A stretch of 64,000 nt of DNA, taken from a virus. Under the pieces are notes generated by a model. The model did no database searches and was not told the origin of the DNA. It worked only from the letters and a program-made list of their open reading frames with translations. The translations under genes and the position numbers were made by a program. Position 1 is the stretch's first letter; each line of letters begins with the position of its first letter. The DNA lies in IMG/VR virus record IMGVR_UViG_3300010354_000054, positions 34,645-98,644 of that record. One strand, 5' to 3'. Shown piece after piece: positions 24,972 to 33,071 of this stretch.

Positions 24972-26597
24972 TATTTTCCATTTGACAGGATCCGTCCTGA
25001 ACAACGCAAGGCGATTGAGTTCGCACTCGATGCATACGAGTCGGGTAAGAAAGCAGTTCTACTAGAGATGGGAACCGGCACGGGCAAATCTGCCACCGGT
25101 ATCTGTATTGCCCGTTACATGGAGGCCCACGCTCCCGTGGTTAAGGACGAGGAGGGAATGCCCCTCACCGGAGCCTACGTGATCACTACACAGAAGATAC
25201 TCCAGGAACAGTACATGGACGACTTCGGGCCACAGTCAGGGAGGAACCTCATCAGGACCATCAAGTCCTCCTCCAACTACCGGTGTAAGCACTACTCTGA
25301 TAACTCCTGCGCTGAGTCTAAGCGCCTGCTACAGAAGCTCGGCAAGCAGGTTGCCGGAACCGACTTCGCGAAGACCTGCAAGAACGAGTGCACGTACTCC
25401 CTAGAAAAACAGGACTTTATCGAGTGTCCCATCTCCATCACGAATTTCTCTTATTTTCTGGCGGAGACCACGTACGCCGGAAAGTTGACTCCTAGATCTC
25501 TCCTAGTGGTGGATGAGTGCCACAACACAGAAACGGAACTGGGTAAATTCATCGAGGTGAGTTTCTCTGAGAAGTTTGCTCGTGACATCCTCAAGTGTAA
25601 GATTCCCAAGCTAGATACTCAAGAGGCCGTCCTCGAATGGGTGAAGGGACCTTATCGCAAGGCAGTAAACAAGTACGTTCGTGAACTTGAGAAGAACCTC
25701 GTGAAACTTTCTGATTCTGAGGGCCACAACGAGTTCTCTAAACAGTACGAGATGCTGGAGAAACACACGGGAAAGATCGATCAGTTCATCGAGGTGTATA
25801 ACCCTACTAACTGGGTCATGAACGTGGCTTATCCTCAGGAGGGTAACCGGAGAGGCGCTCGAAAGTTCGAGTTCAAGCCTGTAGATCTAGGACCGTACTC
25901 TCAGAAGGTATTCCTCAAGTCCGGTGCCCGCACCCTGATGATGAGTGCCACTGTGGTGGACCACGAAGTATTCTGTAAGTCGATTGGACTGGATCCTGCA
26001 GAAGTGGCCTACCTCCGCATAGGATCACCCTTCCCAGTGGAGAACAGACCTGCCCACTACATCCCCGTAGGATCAATGGGAAAGGATTCAATCGACAAGA
26101 CCCTACCGGTCATGGCGGAGGCGGTCAAGATGATCCTCGATAAACATCCGAATGAGAAGGGAATCATTCACACCGCGAACTACAAGGTGGCGAAGTACCT
26201 CGTGGAGAACGTGAAGACAAATCGTTTCCTCACCCACGAGTCCGCCAACCGCGATGAGATTCTTAAGTTCCACGTGAACTCTTCAGAACCCACTGTACTC
26301 CTGTCTCCCTCGATGATGGAAGGCGTCGACCTCGCTGATGATGCCTCGCGGTTTCAGATACTGTGCAAGGTTCCCTTCCCATACCTCGGTGACCTCGTGA
26401 TCAAGAAGCGAATGGAGAAAGACAAAATGTGGTACCCATACACCACAGCGAAGTCAGTAATCCAGGCTTTCGGTCGATCCATCCGAAACGAGAAAGATCA
26501 TGCGGTTTCCTACATTCTAGACGCGGACTGGGATCGATTCTATTCTCGCAATCTTCACATGTTCCCGCAGGAATTTAGGTCATCCTTCGTCAAGTAG
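24948..26597 (+). CDS. XPD/DinG-family DNA helicase with Fe-S cysteines
   Basis: 549 residues. RPEQRKAIEFALDAYESGKK, then LLEMGTGTGKSATGICIARY (Walker A), LLVVDECHNTETELGKFIE (DEAH box), TLMMSATVVDHEVF and VIQAFGRSIRNEKDHAVSYI (motif VI) are present in order. Between motifs Ia and II lie four spaced cysteines (YRCKHYSDNSC, then TCKNEC and ECP), as in the 4Fe-4S clamp of XPD/DinG. It would unwind DNA 5' to 3' for replication or repair. Base composition is much richer in G+C than the genes before it. No clear ribosome binding site; the ATG lies in an inverted repeat. Confidence 0.87.
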   Translation: MPKHDYVRYFPFDRIRPEQRKAIEFALDAYESGKKAVLLEMGTGTGKSATGICIARYMEAHAPVVKDEEGMPLTGAYVITTQKILQEQYMDDFGPQSGRNLIRTIKSSSNYRCKHYSDNSCAESKRLLQKLGKQVAGTDFAKTCKNECTYSLEKQDFIECPISITNFSYFLAETTYAGKLTPRSLLVVDECHNTETELGKFIEVSFSEKFARDILKCKIPKLDTQEAVLEWVKGPYRKAVNKYVRELEKNLVKLSDSEGHNEFSKQYEMLEKHTGKIDQFIEVYNPTNWVMNVAYPQEGNRRGARKFEFKPVDLGPYSQKVFLKSGARTLMMSATVVDHEVFCKSIGLDPAEVAYLRIGSPFPVENRPAHYIPVGSMGKDSIDKTLPVMAEAVKMILDKHPNEKGIIHTANYKVAKYLVENVKTNRFLTHESANRDEILKFHVNSSEPTVLLSPSMMEGVDLADDASRFQILCKVPFPYLGDLVIKKRMEKDKMWYPYTTAKSVIQAFGRSIRNEKDHAVSYILDADWDRFYSRNLHMFPQEFRSSFVK

Positions 26598-26651
26598 TTT
26601 ACTTTTTTATTTGCCACCATATATTCCTGAATCAGGAGGTCACATTAACCA

Positions 26652-26855
26652 ATGAGTGATAACCCAATCGTAGCGAAGTGGAATGAATTGAAGACCCTCG
26701 TGGAGAGCCTCGAGGCTGATGTTGCTAAGAACGCAAAGGGCGTTGCAGCCGCGGGCGTGAGAGCTCGCAAGGGACTTCGATTGCTTCAGGCAAAGTCTAA
26801 GGAACTTGTCAAGCTTACACTTGAAACTGAAAAGTCAGAGAAGCAAGAGAAGTAA
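26652..26855 (+). CDS. Histone H1-like (Hc1 family) small DNA-binding protein
   Basis: 67 residues. The segment NELKTLVESLEADVAKNAKG followed by VAAAGVRARKGLRLLQ has the pattern of Hc1-type histone-like proteins (LVES.EAD...G..AAG.RARK). A lysine-rich C-terminus follows, but the long basic tail of chlamydial Hc1 is missing. It would bind DNA through lysines and help to compact the genome or the replicating nucleoid. A strong AGGAGG ribosome binding site 12 bases before the ATG suggests high expression. Confidence 0.6.
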   Translation: MSDNPIVAKWNELKTLVESLEADVAKNAKGVAAAGVRARKGLRLLQAKSKELVKLTLETEKSEKQEK

Positions 26856-26856
26856 C

Positions 26857-27144
26857 ATGAGACATGTTGAATTACTTCGAAGAGTTGTAGCAAAAAAACT
26901 TCGAGAGGATTCTAAAAAGAAAAGAAAGGCGGTGGAAAAACCTGCCGCCTTTCTTTCTGAAAAGTCTGAAAATGTCCCAGTTAAGACAAGTGAAGATTTT
27001 ATTCTTTCTGAGACAGCAAAGAGTATTCCTGAATCTCTAGAAGAAAACACTGAAACAACTCCTTTGGCATCTGAAGAGAAGACTTCTTCCAGCAAGAAGA
27101 AGCCTTTCCCAAAGAAGAAAAAAGAAGAAGATCCAATCAGTTAG
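26857..27144 (+). CDS. Basic N-terminus, Lys/Glu/Ser-rich disordered protein
   Basis: 95 residues from the ATG at 26857, which directly follows the stop of the Hc1-like gene; a longer reading from 26806 would overlap it in another frame. The N-terminus MRHVELLRRVVAKKLREDS has the basic amphipathic helix plus LRE site shared with five other small proteins here, so it may be a packaged head protein. The remainder is low-complexity (EKPAAFLSEKSENVPVK ... SSSKKKPFPKKKKEEDP). A terminator-like hairpin lies within the frame. Confidence 0.5.
   Translation: MRHVELLRRVVAKKLREDSKKKRKAVEKPAAFLSEKSENVPVKTSEDFILSETAKSIPESLEENTETTPLASEEKTSSSKKKPFPKKKKEEDPIS
26921..26956 (+). terminator. 12-bp hairpin with U-rich end inside a coding frame
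   Basis: Perfect 12-base arms, AAAGAAAGGCGG (26921-26932) and CCGCCTTTCTTT (26945-26956), flank a 12-base loop, followed by CT and A-rich sequence. It has the G+C-rich stem and T-rich 3' end of an intrinsic terminator and lies 66 bp after the Hc1-like gene, in the coding frame of the next gene. It could trim or attenuate transcription after Hc1. It works in both directions because the arms are A-rich and T-rich. Confidence 0.5.
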
Positions 27145-27410
27145 CACTGAATAAAACTTCTAATCTTCTGATAGATGTTCTTTTCTATCTGGCAAATACG
27201 CATTCTCGTCAGGCCGTAGATCTTTCCTATTTCACTTAGGGTTAAAGGTCCGGCTTGAGTCGTTATTAGTGTGCAATTTTTACCTTGCGGGAAATCGATC
27301 CACTGTTTGCATGACTTTCTTTCACATGCACATGTGCTTTTTTCAACTGCTTCGTAGCACTTATTATCTTGCAACACATTTAACTTTATTTTTTGTTGAT
27401 TGTTACTCAT
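27141..27410 (-). CDS. Sigma-region-4-like HTH protein with cysteines
   Basis: 89 residues, antisense to the surrounding genes. The C-terminal 35 residues, GPLTLSEIGKIYGLTRMRIC plus QIEKNIYQKIRSF, match the region-4 helix-turn-helix of sigma factors (TLEEIG..lGvTReRVrQIE). A CACERKSCKQW segment before it may bind metal. There is no region 2, so it cannot be a complete sigma factor; it may be a transcription co-factor that recognises a -35-like element. It converges with the preceding gene with overlapping stop codons. Confidence 0.65.
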   Translation of the reverse strand: MSNNQQKIKLNVLQDNKCYEAVEKSTCACERKSCKQWIDFPQGKNCTLITTQAGPLTLSEIGKIYGLTRMRICQIEKNIYQKIRSFIQC

Positions 27411-27471
27411 GGATCTTGTGTAAGATATTTTAGTAAGGAATGATTTTTGTATAAGTCAACTTCTAAATCAC

Positions 27472-28875
27472 ATGAAAAAAACTTACATCCTAGACACCAA
27501 CGTCCTCCTAAGCGATCCAAACTGCTTCAATAACTTTCAAGACAATGATTTAATAATTCCTATCCTTGTTCTTGAAGAGCTGGATAAACATAAGGGAAGA
27601 TCTGACGAGGTCGGAAGAGCTGCTCGAGAAGTAAACAGAATTCTCGACAAGATAAGCGAATCAGGATCTCTAAGAGACGGTGTCTCTCTCCCGTGCGGAG
27701 GAACACTTAGAGTAATGTCTTCGCCTACGGGATACAGCGCTCTTCTCCCGCCGGAGCTCGTTCTTGGTTCTTCTGTTGATAACATGATCATCGGATTCGT
27801 TCTGATGATGAAAAAAGATCATCCTGATGCAGTGCTGGTTTCGAAGGACATTAACGTTAGAGTTAAGTGTTCTTCTCTTGGCATCGAGGCACAGGATTAT
27901 CTGTCTAACAGGGCTACGGATTCAGCCGAGCATCTCTACACGGGAGTCAAGGTGTTTGTCGTTCCCTACGAAGTAGTGGAAATGTTTTACGCGAGAGATT
28001 CGATACACGTAGACAACGTAACCTCAGAAAAGTTGTACCCCAACCAGATTCTCGTGATCAAGTCTGTAGATTCAGAAGGAAATACCCTTAAGTCTGCAAT
28101 CTGTCGTGTTAAGGGAGATATGCTCCACCACTGCAGAAAAATAGATCAAGTCTTTGGGGTAAAACCACGTAACAAAGAGCAAACATTCTCTATTGAGCTT
28201 CTGATGGACCCTAGCATCAAGCTTTTGACTCTTACGGGAAAGGCTGGCTGCGGCAAGACTCTTCTTGCTATTGCCGCCGGATTAGAGCAGCTCGAAGCAA
28301 TGGGAAATGATGGACCATATCAGAAACTGATTGTTTCACGCCCCGTCCAACCTGTAGGTAGAGACATTGGATTCCTTCCAGGTACTCTTGCAGAAAAGAT
28401 GGAACCCTGGATTGCTCCCATTAGAGACAATCTAGAGTACCTTCTAAGCAGTAAGTCAGGAAAGAAGGGACAATCTCGAGGAAGAAAGAAGTCAGATGAA
28501 CTCATGGGAGGAAGCGGTGTTTCAGGTCTCAGTAAAGACCCGTTCCTTGAGCTCATGCAGTCTAAGGGACTCATCGAGGTCGAGGCCATTACCTTCATCC
28601 GTGGTCGTTCTATTCCTAACGCTTTTATCATCATAGACGAGGCTCAGAACCTCTCGATGCATGAGCTCAAGACTATTGTAACGAGAGCCGGGGAGGGAAC
28701 GAAGATTGTCCTTACTGGTGACGTTGAGCAGATTGACAATAACCACGTAGATACATTCACAAACGGACTCACACACGCTGTAGAGAAGTTCAAAGAATAT
28801 GATATTTCTGGGCACGTGACCCTCTTGAAGGGAGAGAGAAGTGAGCTGGCAACACTTGCATCTAAGATTCTTTGA
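27472..28875 (+). CDS. phoH: PhoH2-type protein: PIN nuclease domain plus PhoH ATPase
   Basis: 467 residues. Residues 1-150 form a PIN domain (TYILDTNVLLSDP with the first Asp, ILVLEELDKHKG, then DAVLVSKDINVRVKC). The second half is a PhoH ATPase: LTLTGKAGCGKTLLAIAAGL (Walker A) and AFIIIDEAQNLSMHELKTIV (Walker B), ending with TKIVLTGDVEQIDNN. PhoH2 proteins couple RNA cleavage to RNA unwinding; phoH genes are frequent in marine phages. A GTATAAG motif precedes the ATG, which has no strong ribosome binding site. Confidence 0.9.
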   Translation: MKKTYILDTNVLLSDPNCFNNFQDNDLIIPILVLEELDKHKGRSDEVGRAAREVNRILDKISESGSLRDGVSLPCGGTLRVMSSPTGYSALLPPELVLGSSVDNMIIGFVLMMKKDHPDAVLVSKDINVRVKCSSLGIEAQDYLSNRATDSAEHLYTGVKVFVVPYEVVEMFYARDSIHVDNVTSEKLYPNQILVIKSVDSEGNTLKSAICRVKGDMLHHCRKIDQVFGVKPRNKEQTFSIELLMDPSIKLLTLTGKAGCGKTLLAIAAGLEQLEAMGNDGPYQKLIVSRPVQPVGRDIGFLPGTLAEKMEPWIAPIRDNLEYLLSSKSGKKGQSRGRKKSDELMGGSGVSGLSKDPFLELMQSKGLIEVEAITFIRGRSIPNAFIIIDEAQNLSMHELKTIVTRAGEGTKIVLTGDVEQIDNNHVDTFTNGLTHAVEKFKEYDISGHVTLLKGERSELATLASKIL

Positions 28876-28924
28876 TCTAAAGGTGGCTAGATATTGATGT
28901 CTCGCCATATTTTCCTAAAGAGCA

Positions 28925-30376
28925 ATGAGCGGAATTTTAGATAGCAAGTCGAGAATAATTGATGCCATCCTTACGTCTGAAGGTAGACGACAAATGGCAG
29001 AAGGAACATTTGAGGTTTCTTATGTCACTTTTACAGATTCAGGTGTATCTTATGTTCCTGATTTAATGGATGGTCATCAAGATCCAACAGGAAGAATTTA
29101 TTTTGAAGCTTGCAATCTCCCCCAAGACCAAATAACTTTTGAAGCGAATGATGAAGGTAAGCTAGTACCTTTCAGATCTCATGACATTAAAGTTAGCAAT
29201 CTTGGAGGAAATATACCTTCAGAATACTCTGAAGGCTCCATAGTCAACGGAAGATTGACTGCCTATCAATACCATCACGGAAGAAGAGTAAAGACTTCTT
29301 TAATATCTGAAAATGTCAATGATGACAACAAAGGATTCATTTATTCAGATACTCTGGGAATAACAGGAAGTATCTTAGTCAGATCAAGTCTTCAAGGCGG
29401 ATCATACCAAGTTATTTCTCCCGCACTGGGCGGACCTTTCGTAGCTTATGTTGGAACTCGTGGAGGAGTTGGTCCAAAAGAATTTTCTACTGCTATTTCA
29501 GGAGCGATTGATGGTCTAAAGAACATAGGTGGTCCAAATGTTTCTTGCAGGGCTGTAAATGATTCTGTCTATCTTGATGTCTTAGACACTTTTGTTGGAA
29601 CAAAAATTTTTGCAACAGGTACACTTTCTTCTCCTCTCTTGATAGAAGAGGGTGCAATTGGTGGAAAATTACTTGTTGATGAAATTGAAAATGCTTCTTT
29701 TGCCACACAGATAAAGGGCATCTTAACTTCATCATTGGACAATTTCCTAGATTTACAGACGATAGCAAGCATCGATAGACTTTTTGAAGACGATCAATTC
29801 ATTCTATCTACGGAAGATTTGACTTTTGATCTTTCTCGATCTTCTACAAAAGTTTTAAAATCTTTTAAAGAATCACCTCCCACACTCAATTCTATTGACT
29901 CTCTTTTTAACGATAACAAGATGAGCCACTTAGAAAATTTTATGTATCTCCCGCCGATTGTCAAGACTTCAGACTCGTTACTACCAGACAAGTCAAAGAT
30001 AGAAAATTTATCTCCTTATTTTCTTGGTAATTACCCGTCTTGGGGAGACAATGAGAAGAAGCTTACGTTTTCTAAGCTTATGGAAGAAGTTAAATCGTAT
30101 GAAGAGACTCAAATACCCGTATACTTTAACGTAACTTCTAAGAAGAACAGAATTATTGGGCAATTTTTTGAAGTTACAAGCAACAACGTCAGCAAGTTAG
30201 ACATCGTTGATTTTGGAAACATTTCAAATGATATGCAAGAAAGTTCTCCTGATAACAATAGAGTCTTCTTTGTAGGAAAGACGTTCTTGGACAACAGAGG
30301 GACAACTTGTTTTGTTAACATGTTTACTCTGATTTTTTCAAGAGATGACAGGAAGTCGGTCGAGGTCGTTAAATGA
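28925..30376 (+). CDS. Virion structural protein with N-terminal 'LTxxGR' module
   Basis: 483 residues. The N-terminus MSGILDSKSRIIDAILTSEG, then RRQMAEGTFEVSYVTFTD and GVSY, resembles that of the gene at 39038 (IILDAVLTDYGRQRLA...DDEVDY); I know this opening from structural proteins of environmental T4-like phages. The rest is beta-rich and Ser/Asp/Asn-rich with no enzyme motif. It starts the block of large virion genes and overlaps the next by 4 bp (ATGA). Tail, neck or fibre placement cannot be decided. Confidence 0.65.
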   Translation: MSGILDSKSRIIDAILTSEGRRQMAEGTFEVSYVTFTDSGVSYVPDLMDGHQDPTGRIYFEACNLPQDQITFEANDEGKLVPFRSHDIKVSNLGGNIPSEYSEGSIVNGRLTAYQYHHGRRVKTSLISENVNDDNKGFIYSDTLGITGSILVRSSLQGGSYQVISPALGGPFVAYVGTRGGVGPKEFSTAISGAIDGLKNIGGPNVSCRAVNDSVYLDVLDTFVGTKIFATGTLSSPLLIEEGAIGGKLLVDEIENASFATQIKGILTSSLDNFLDLQTIASIDRLFEDDQFILSTEDLTFDLSRSSTKVLKSFKESPPTLNSIDSLFNDNKMSHLENFMYLPPIVKTSDSLLPDKSKIENLSPYFLGNYPSWGDNEKKLTFSKLMEEVKSYEETQIPVYFNVTSKKNRIIGQFFEVTSNNVSKLDIVDFGNISNDMQESSPDNNRVFFVGKTFLDNRGTTCFVNMFTLIFSRDDRKSVEVVK

Positions 30377-33048
30377 AAATTTTTCAAAAGCCTGCCGTAT
30401 TTGATACATCTTCTTCTATTCTGAAGATCAATAATGATACATTTGCAGAGATAGTTGGACAAACCGAAGAATTTTTCAATTTCAAGTTTTCCTTTAGAAT
30501 TTCTCTTACAAATACAAGGAAAAATCCTGAAGATTATGAAAAAGTAGTAATAACTGTCAAAAGAAAAGAAACTGAAGAAGCTTCTGCTTCTTCTATGTTT
30601 TCTAGTGTTGCCAATTCAGTGATGGAAAAAGTACCAAATGTTTCATTGAAAAACAGAATGACATCTGGGCTTAATCAATCATTATCTTCTCCATCTCTAC
30701 CCAGCAAAGTTACTAAAAAGCTATATTCAGGATTGCAATTAGTCAAAGACATACAGAAAAAAGAACAGTTTATTTCTCAGACTAACGTTCCCATTTCTTC
30801 TCTTGTGAGTGAAGCCCTCACTGAAAAATACAGTTTTGTTGAACTATATGCAGACACATATAAAAGAAACATACAGGAAGCAAGAAACAGAGATTCAAAA
30901 CTCAGAAATGAACTTGTTGCAGACGAAAATTCCTCCACAGTTAATGATCAAGATACTTCAAGGATAAATCCTTTCTTTGTCATTGGAAGAATTAATTCTG
31001 AGCTTTGTGACATAACACAGCCAGTCACTGAAGACACTATAAAAGGTCTTACGTCTGAGTCCCTTATTGACAATCCCAGACTAAGAATGTCTGAAATATC
31101 AAAGGGTAGACCTGCTCTTTTCTTCGATATTGCAAAATATTATTTAAATGACGTTCCACCGGGAACAGTTGAAGAAACAGCGGTTTGGTACGACAAGAGA
31201 GTTACAACAAAAAATGTTGAAGACTTAGAAGTAAGTCAATTAATTCCAATCTTAAAAGGAAATAAGAATCTAAATCTAACAGTAAGATTTGATCTTTATA
31301 GAATTGGATCTAATGTAGTTGAAGAAACTTACTCCACAGACTTGTTTGTACCAAGTCATGTCGAAGCATTTGAATGTATTTCAACACCTCCCGACTTAAA
31401 AGTTTCTTATCAAAATAAGAATATCCACGTTCTAACAATAGTTGACAGAGAAGTACCTGGCAAAATTCAAGGATACAATATTTACATAAAATCAGTAGAT
31501 GAACAAGGTTCTGCTAGTTCTTATCAGAAGCTGGGAGAGGTAAAAAACGAAAAGATAACTGAGTATAAATTTTTTGCTAAGTCTAAACTTTCAGTTATCA
31601 GGGTGATACCAACCGATTCTCAGAATAAAGAGTCAAATGTTTTTACGAATATAGTTGTAGGTTCTGGGCATAAAAGCATCGGAAATCTAACGATATTACC
31701 CAGTCACTTTGGGAAAAATCAGATAAAAATAGATGTTCTTAACATTCCAAATGACTGTATTTCTTTGACTTTGTATAGAAGAGACTGTACCGACAACATT
31801 GACGGTTCTTTCTATGCTATTGAATCTATAAAATTTGACAAACCCGGTGTCAATGCTGTTATCACAGACCAGTCAACAGAGATTGGAAGAACATACGAGT
31901 ATTACGTTATAGCAATCAGTCTTTCTAATGAAACGAAAGAAGAAAAGCCTAATTTTTCAAATTATGCTATTTTTAGAAATTCTCACGGATCATTTTCAGA
32001 AGGATCAATAAACGTAAAATTGTCCAATCCTTCTATGAAAAATTCAGGAGAGTCTTACGAAGTTACATTTGATTTGTCGACAAGCATTTCAAAGTCTGAA
32101 AATGAAAAAATAACTCAAACTCTAAAGGATCAATTAGGTGAAGTTTATGATCAATATTTGAATCCTGCTACTAACTCATCCTCGCCTCTTGGAGAGGGAG
32201 ACAAGGGAATTCCGCAGTATTCGAATTTATTTTTTCATGAGGTTGTAAGAACAAACTTAAATACTTCTGAGAGGGAGACTTTTGAGCTTGTATCTGATGG
32301 AACTTTCAAAGATAATCAAGAAACTCAGATACTTTCAAACATAAAGCCCATAAATCCTCAGCATGTTTACAGCTATCAAGTTTTCACATACAAGAAGAAT
32401 CCTATAGAAATCTTCAAAAAATTTGTTGCAAGAGGAATAGACGTGAAAGGAAGAGAATGGTTTTATCTTCCTTACAAATGGAAACAGCCTGTTGTTAAGC
32501 TCGGGAAGCTATATGCCGATGACACACAGGGAACACCTGTCGTGGATGCATACGATAATTTTACTTCAGAGCCTTTCGGAATAACTGCACAGTACCAAAC
32601 AGATGGTTCTACCCAATATTTTTCAATAAGTCAAATAAATCTCGATAGGGTGGATGTCAATACAGTGAAGCTAAGCTGGACATCTGAAAATAATTCACAA
32701 GATTTGATTGATTCATTCATTGTGATGAAAGTAGTAAATGGTGTAAGAAGTTTTGTTGGAAGAACCTGCAAAAATTACATCTATCATCAACTTTCAGAGA
32801 ATGATGTTGGATCCTTGTACTACATAATAGTTCCGATCATGTCGGAATTTGACATAGACTCTCCCGGTTATTCAGATGTAATTTACATCTCTCCAGAAGG
32901 AATAACACCTAGAATTAAGGCGACGACCTCAGGCACTTCTTTATCAAATGACACGGTTTCAAAAGTAAAAGACGGTCTCTTTAGTGCAGAGAAGAACAAG
33001 TCGTTGCTTTCTTCGATTATGCAAAATAAATTGATAAAGAAATTTTAA
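30373..33048 (+). CDS. Large virion protein with fibronectin-III-like domains
   Basis: 891 residues. Beta-strand patterns of FN3 type recur: DLKVSYQNKNIHVLTIVDRE and QGYNIYIKSVDEQGSASSYQ near the middle, and VNTVKLSWTSENNSQDLIDS with SLYYIIVPIMSEFDIDSPGY near the end. The first 250 residues are helical and charged. A SSP/GEGDKG segment divides the halves. No signal or membrane segments. It overlaps the previous gene and sits before a 1311-residue protein; likely part of the tail or baseplate. Confidence 0.65.
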   Translation: MKIFQKPAVFDTSSSILKINNDTFAEIVGQTEEFFNFKFSFRISLTNTRKNPEDYEKVVITVKRKETEEASASSMFSSVANSVMEKVPNVSLKNRMTSGLNQSLSSPSLPSKVTKKLYSGLQLVKDIQKKEQFISQTNVPISSLVSEALTEKYSFVELYADTYKRNIQEARNRDSKLRNELVADENSSTVNDQDTSRINPFFVIGRINSELCDITQPVTEDTIKGLTSESLIDNPRLRMSEISKGRPALFFDIAKYYLNDVPPGTVEETAVWYDKRVTTKNVEDLEVSQLIPILKGNKNLNLTVRFDLYRIGSNVVEETYSTDLFVPSHVEAFECISTPPDLKVSYQNKNIHVLTIVDREVPGKIQGYNIYIKSVDEQGSASSYQKLGEVKNEKITEYKFFAKSKLSVIRVIPTDSQNKESNVFTNIVVGSGHKSIGNLTILPSHFGKNQIKIDVLNIPNDCISLTLYRRDCTDNIDGSFYAIESIKFDKPGVNAVITDQSTEIGRTYEYYVIAISLSNETKEEKPNFSNYAIFRNSHGSFSEGSINVKLSNPSMKNSGESYEVTFDLSTSISKSENEKITQTLKDQLGEVYDQYLNPATNSSSPLGEGDKGIPQYSNLFFHEVVRTNLNTSERETFELVSDGTFKDNQETQILSNIKPINPQHVYSYQVFTYKKNPIEIFKKFVARGIDVKGREWFYLPYKWKQPVVKLGKLYADDTQGTPVVDAYDNFTSEPFGITAQYQTDGSTQYFSISQINLDRVDVNTVKLSWTSENNSQDLIDSFIVMKVVNGVRSFVGRTCKNYIYHQLSENDVGSLYYIIVPIMSEFDIDSPGYSDVIYISPEGITPRIKATTSGTSLSNDTVSKVKDGLFSAEKNKSLLSSIMQNKLIKKF

Positions 33049-33071
33049 AGAGAAACATCAGGGCAATAAAA

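Noticed and set aside
26806-26856. Earlier start for the gene at 26857
   Set aside because: It overlaps the Hc1-like gene in another frame, while the ATG at 26857 follows its stop directly and gives the shared basic N-terminal helix.
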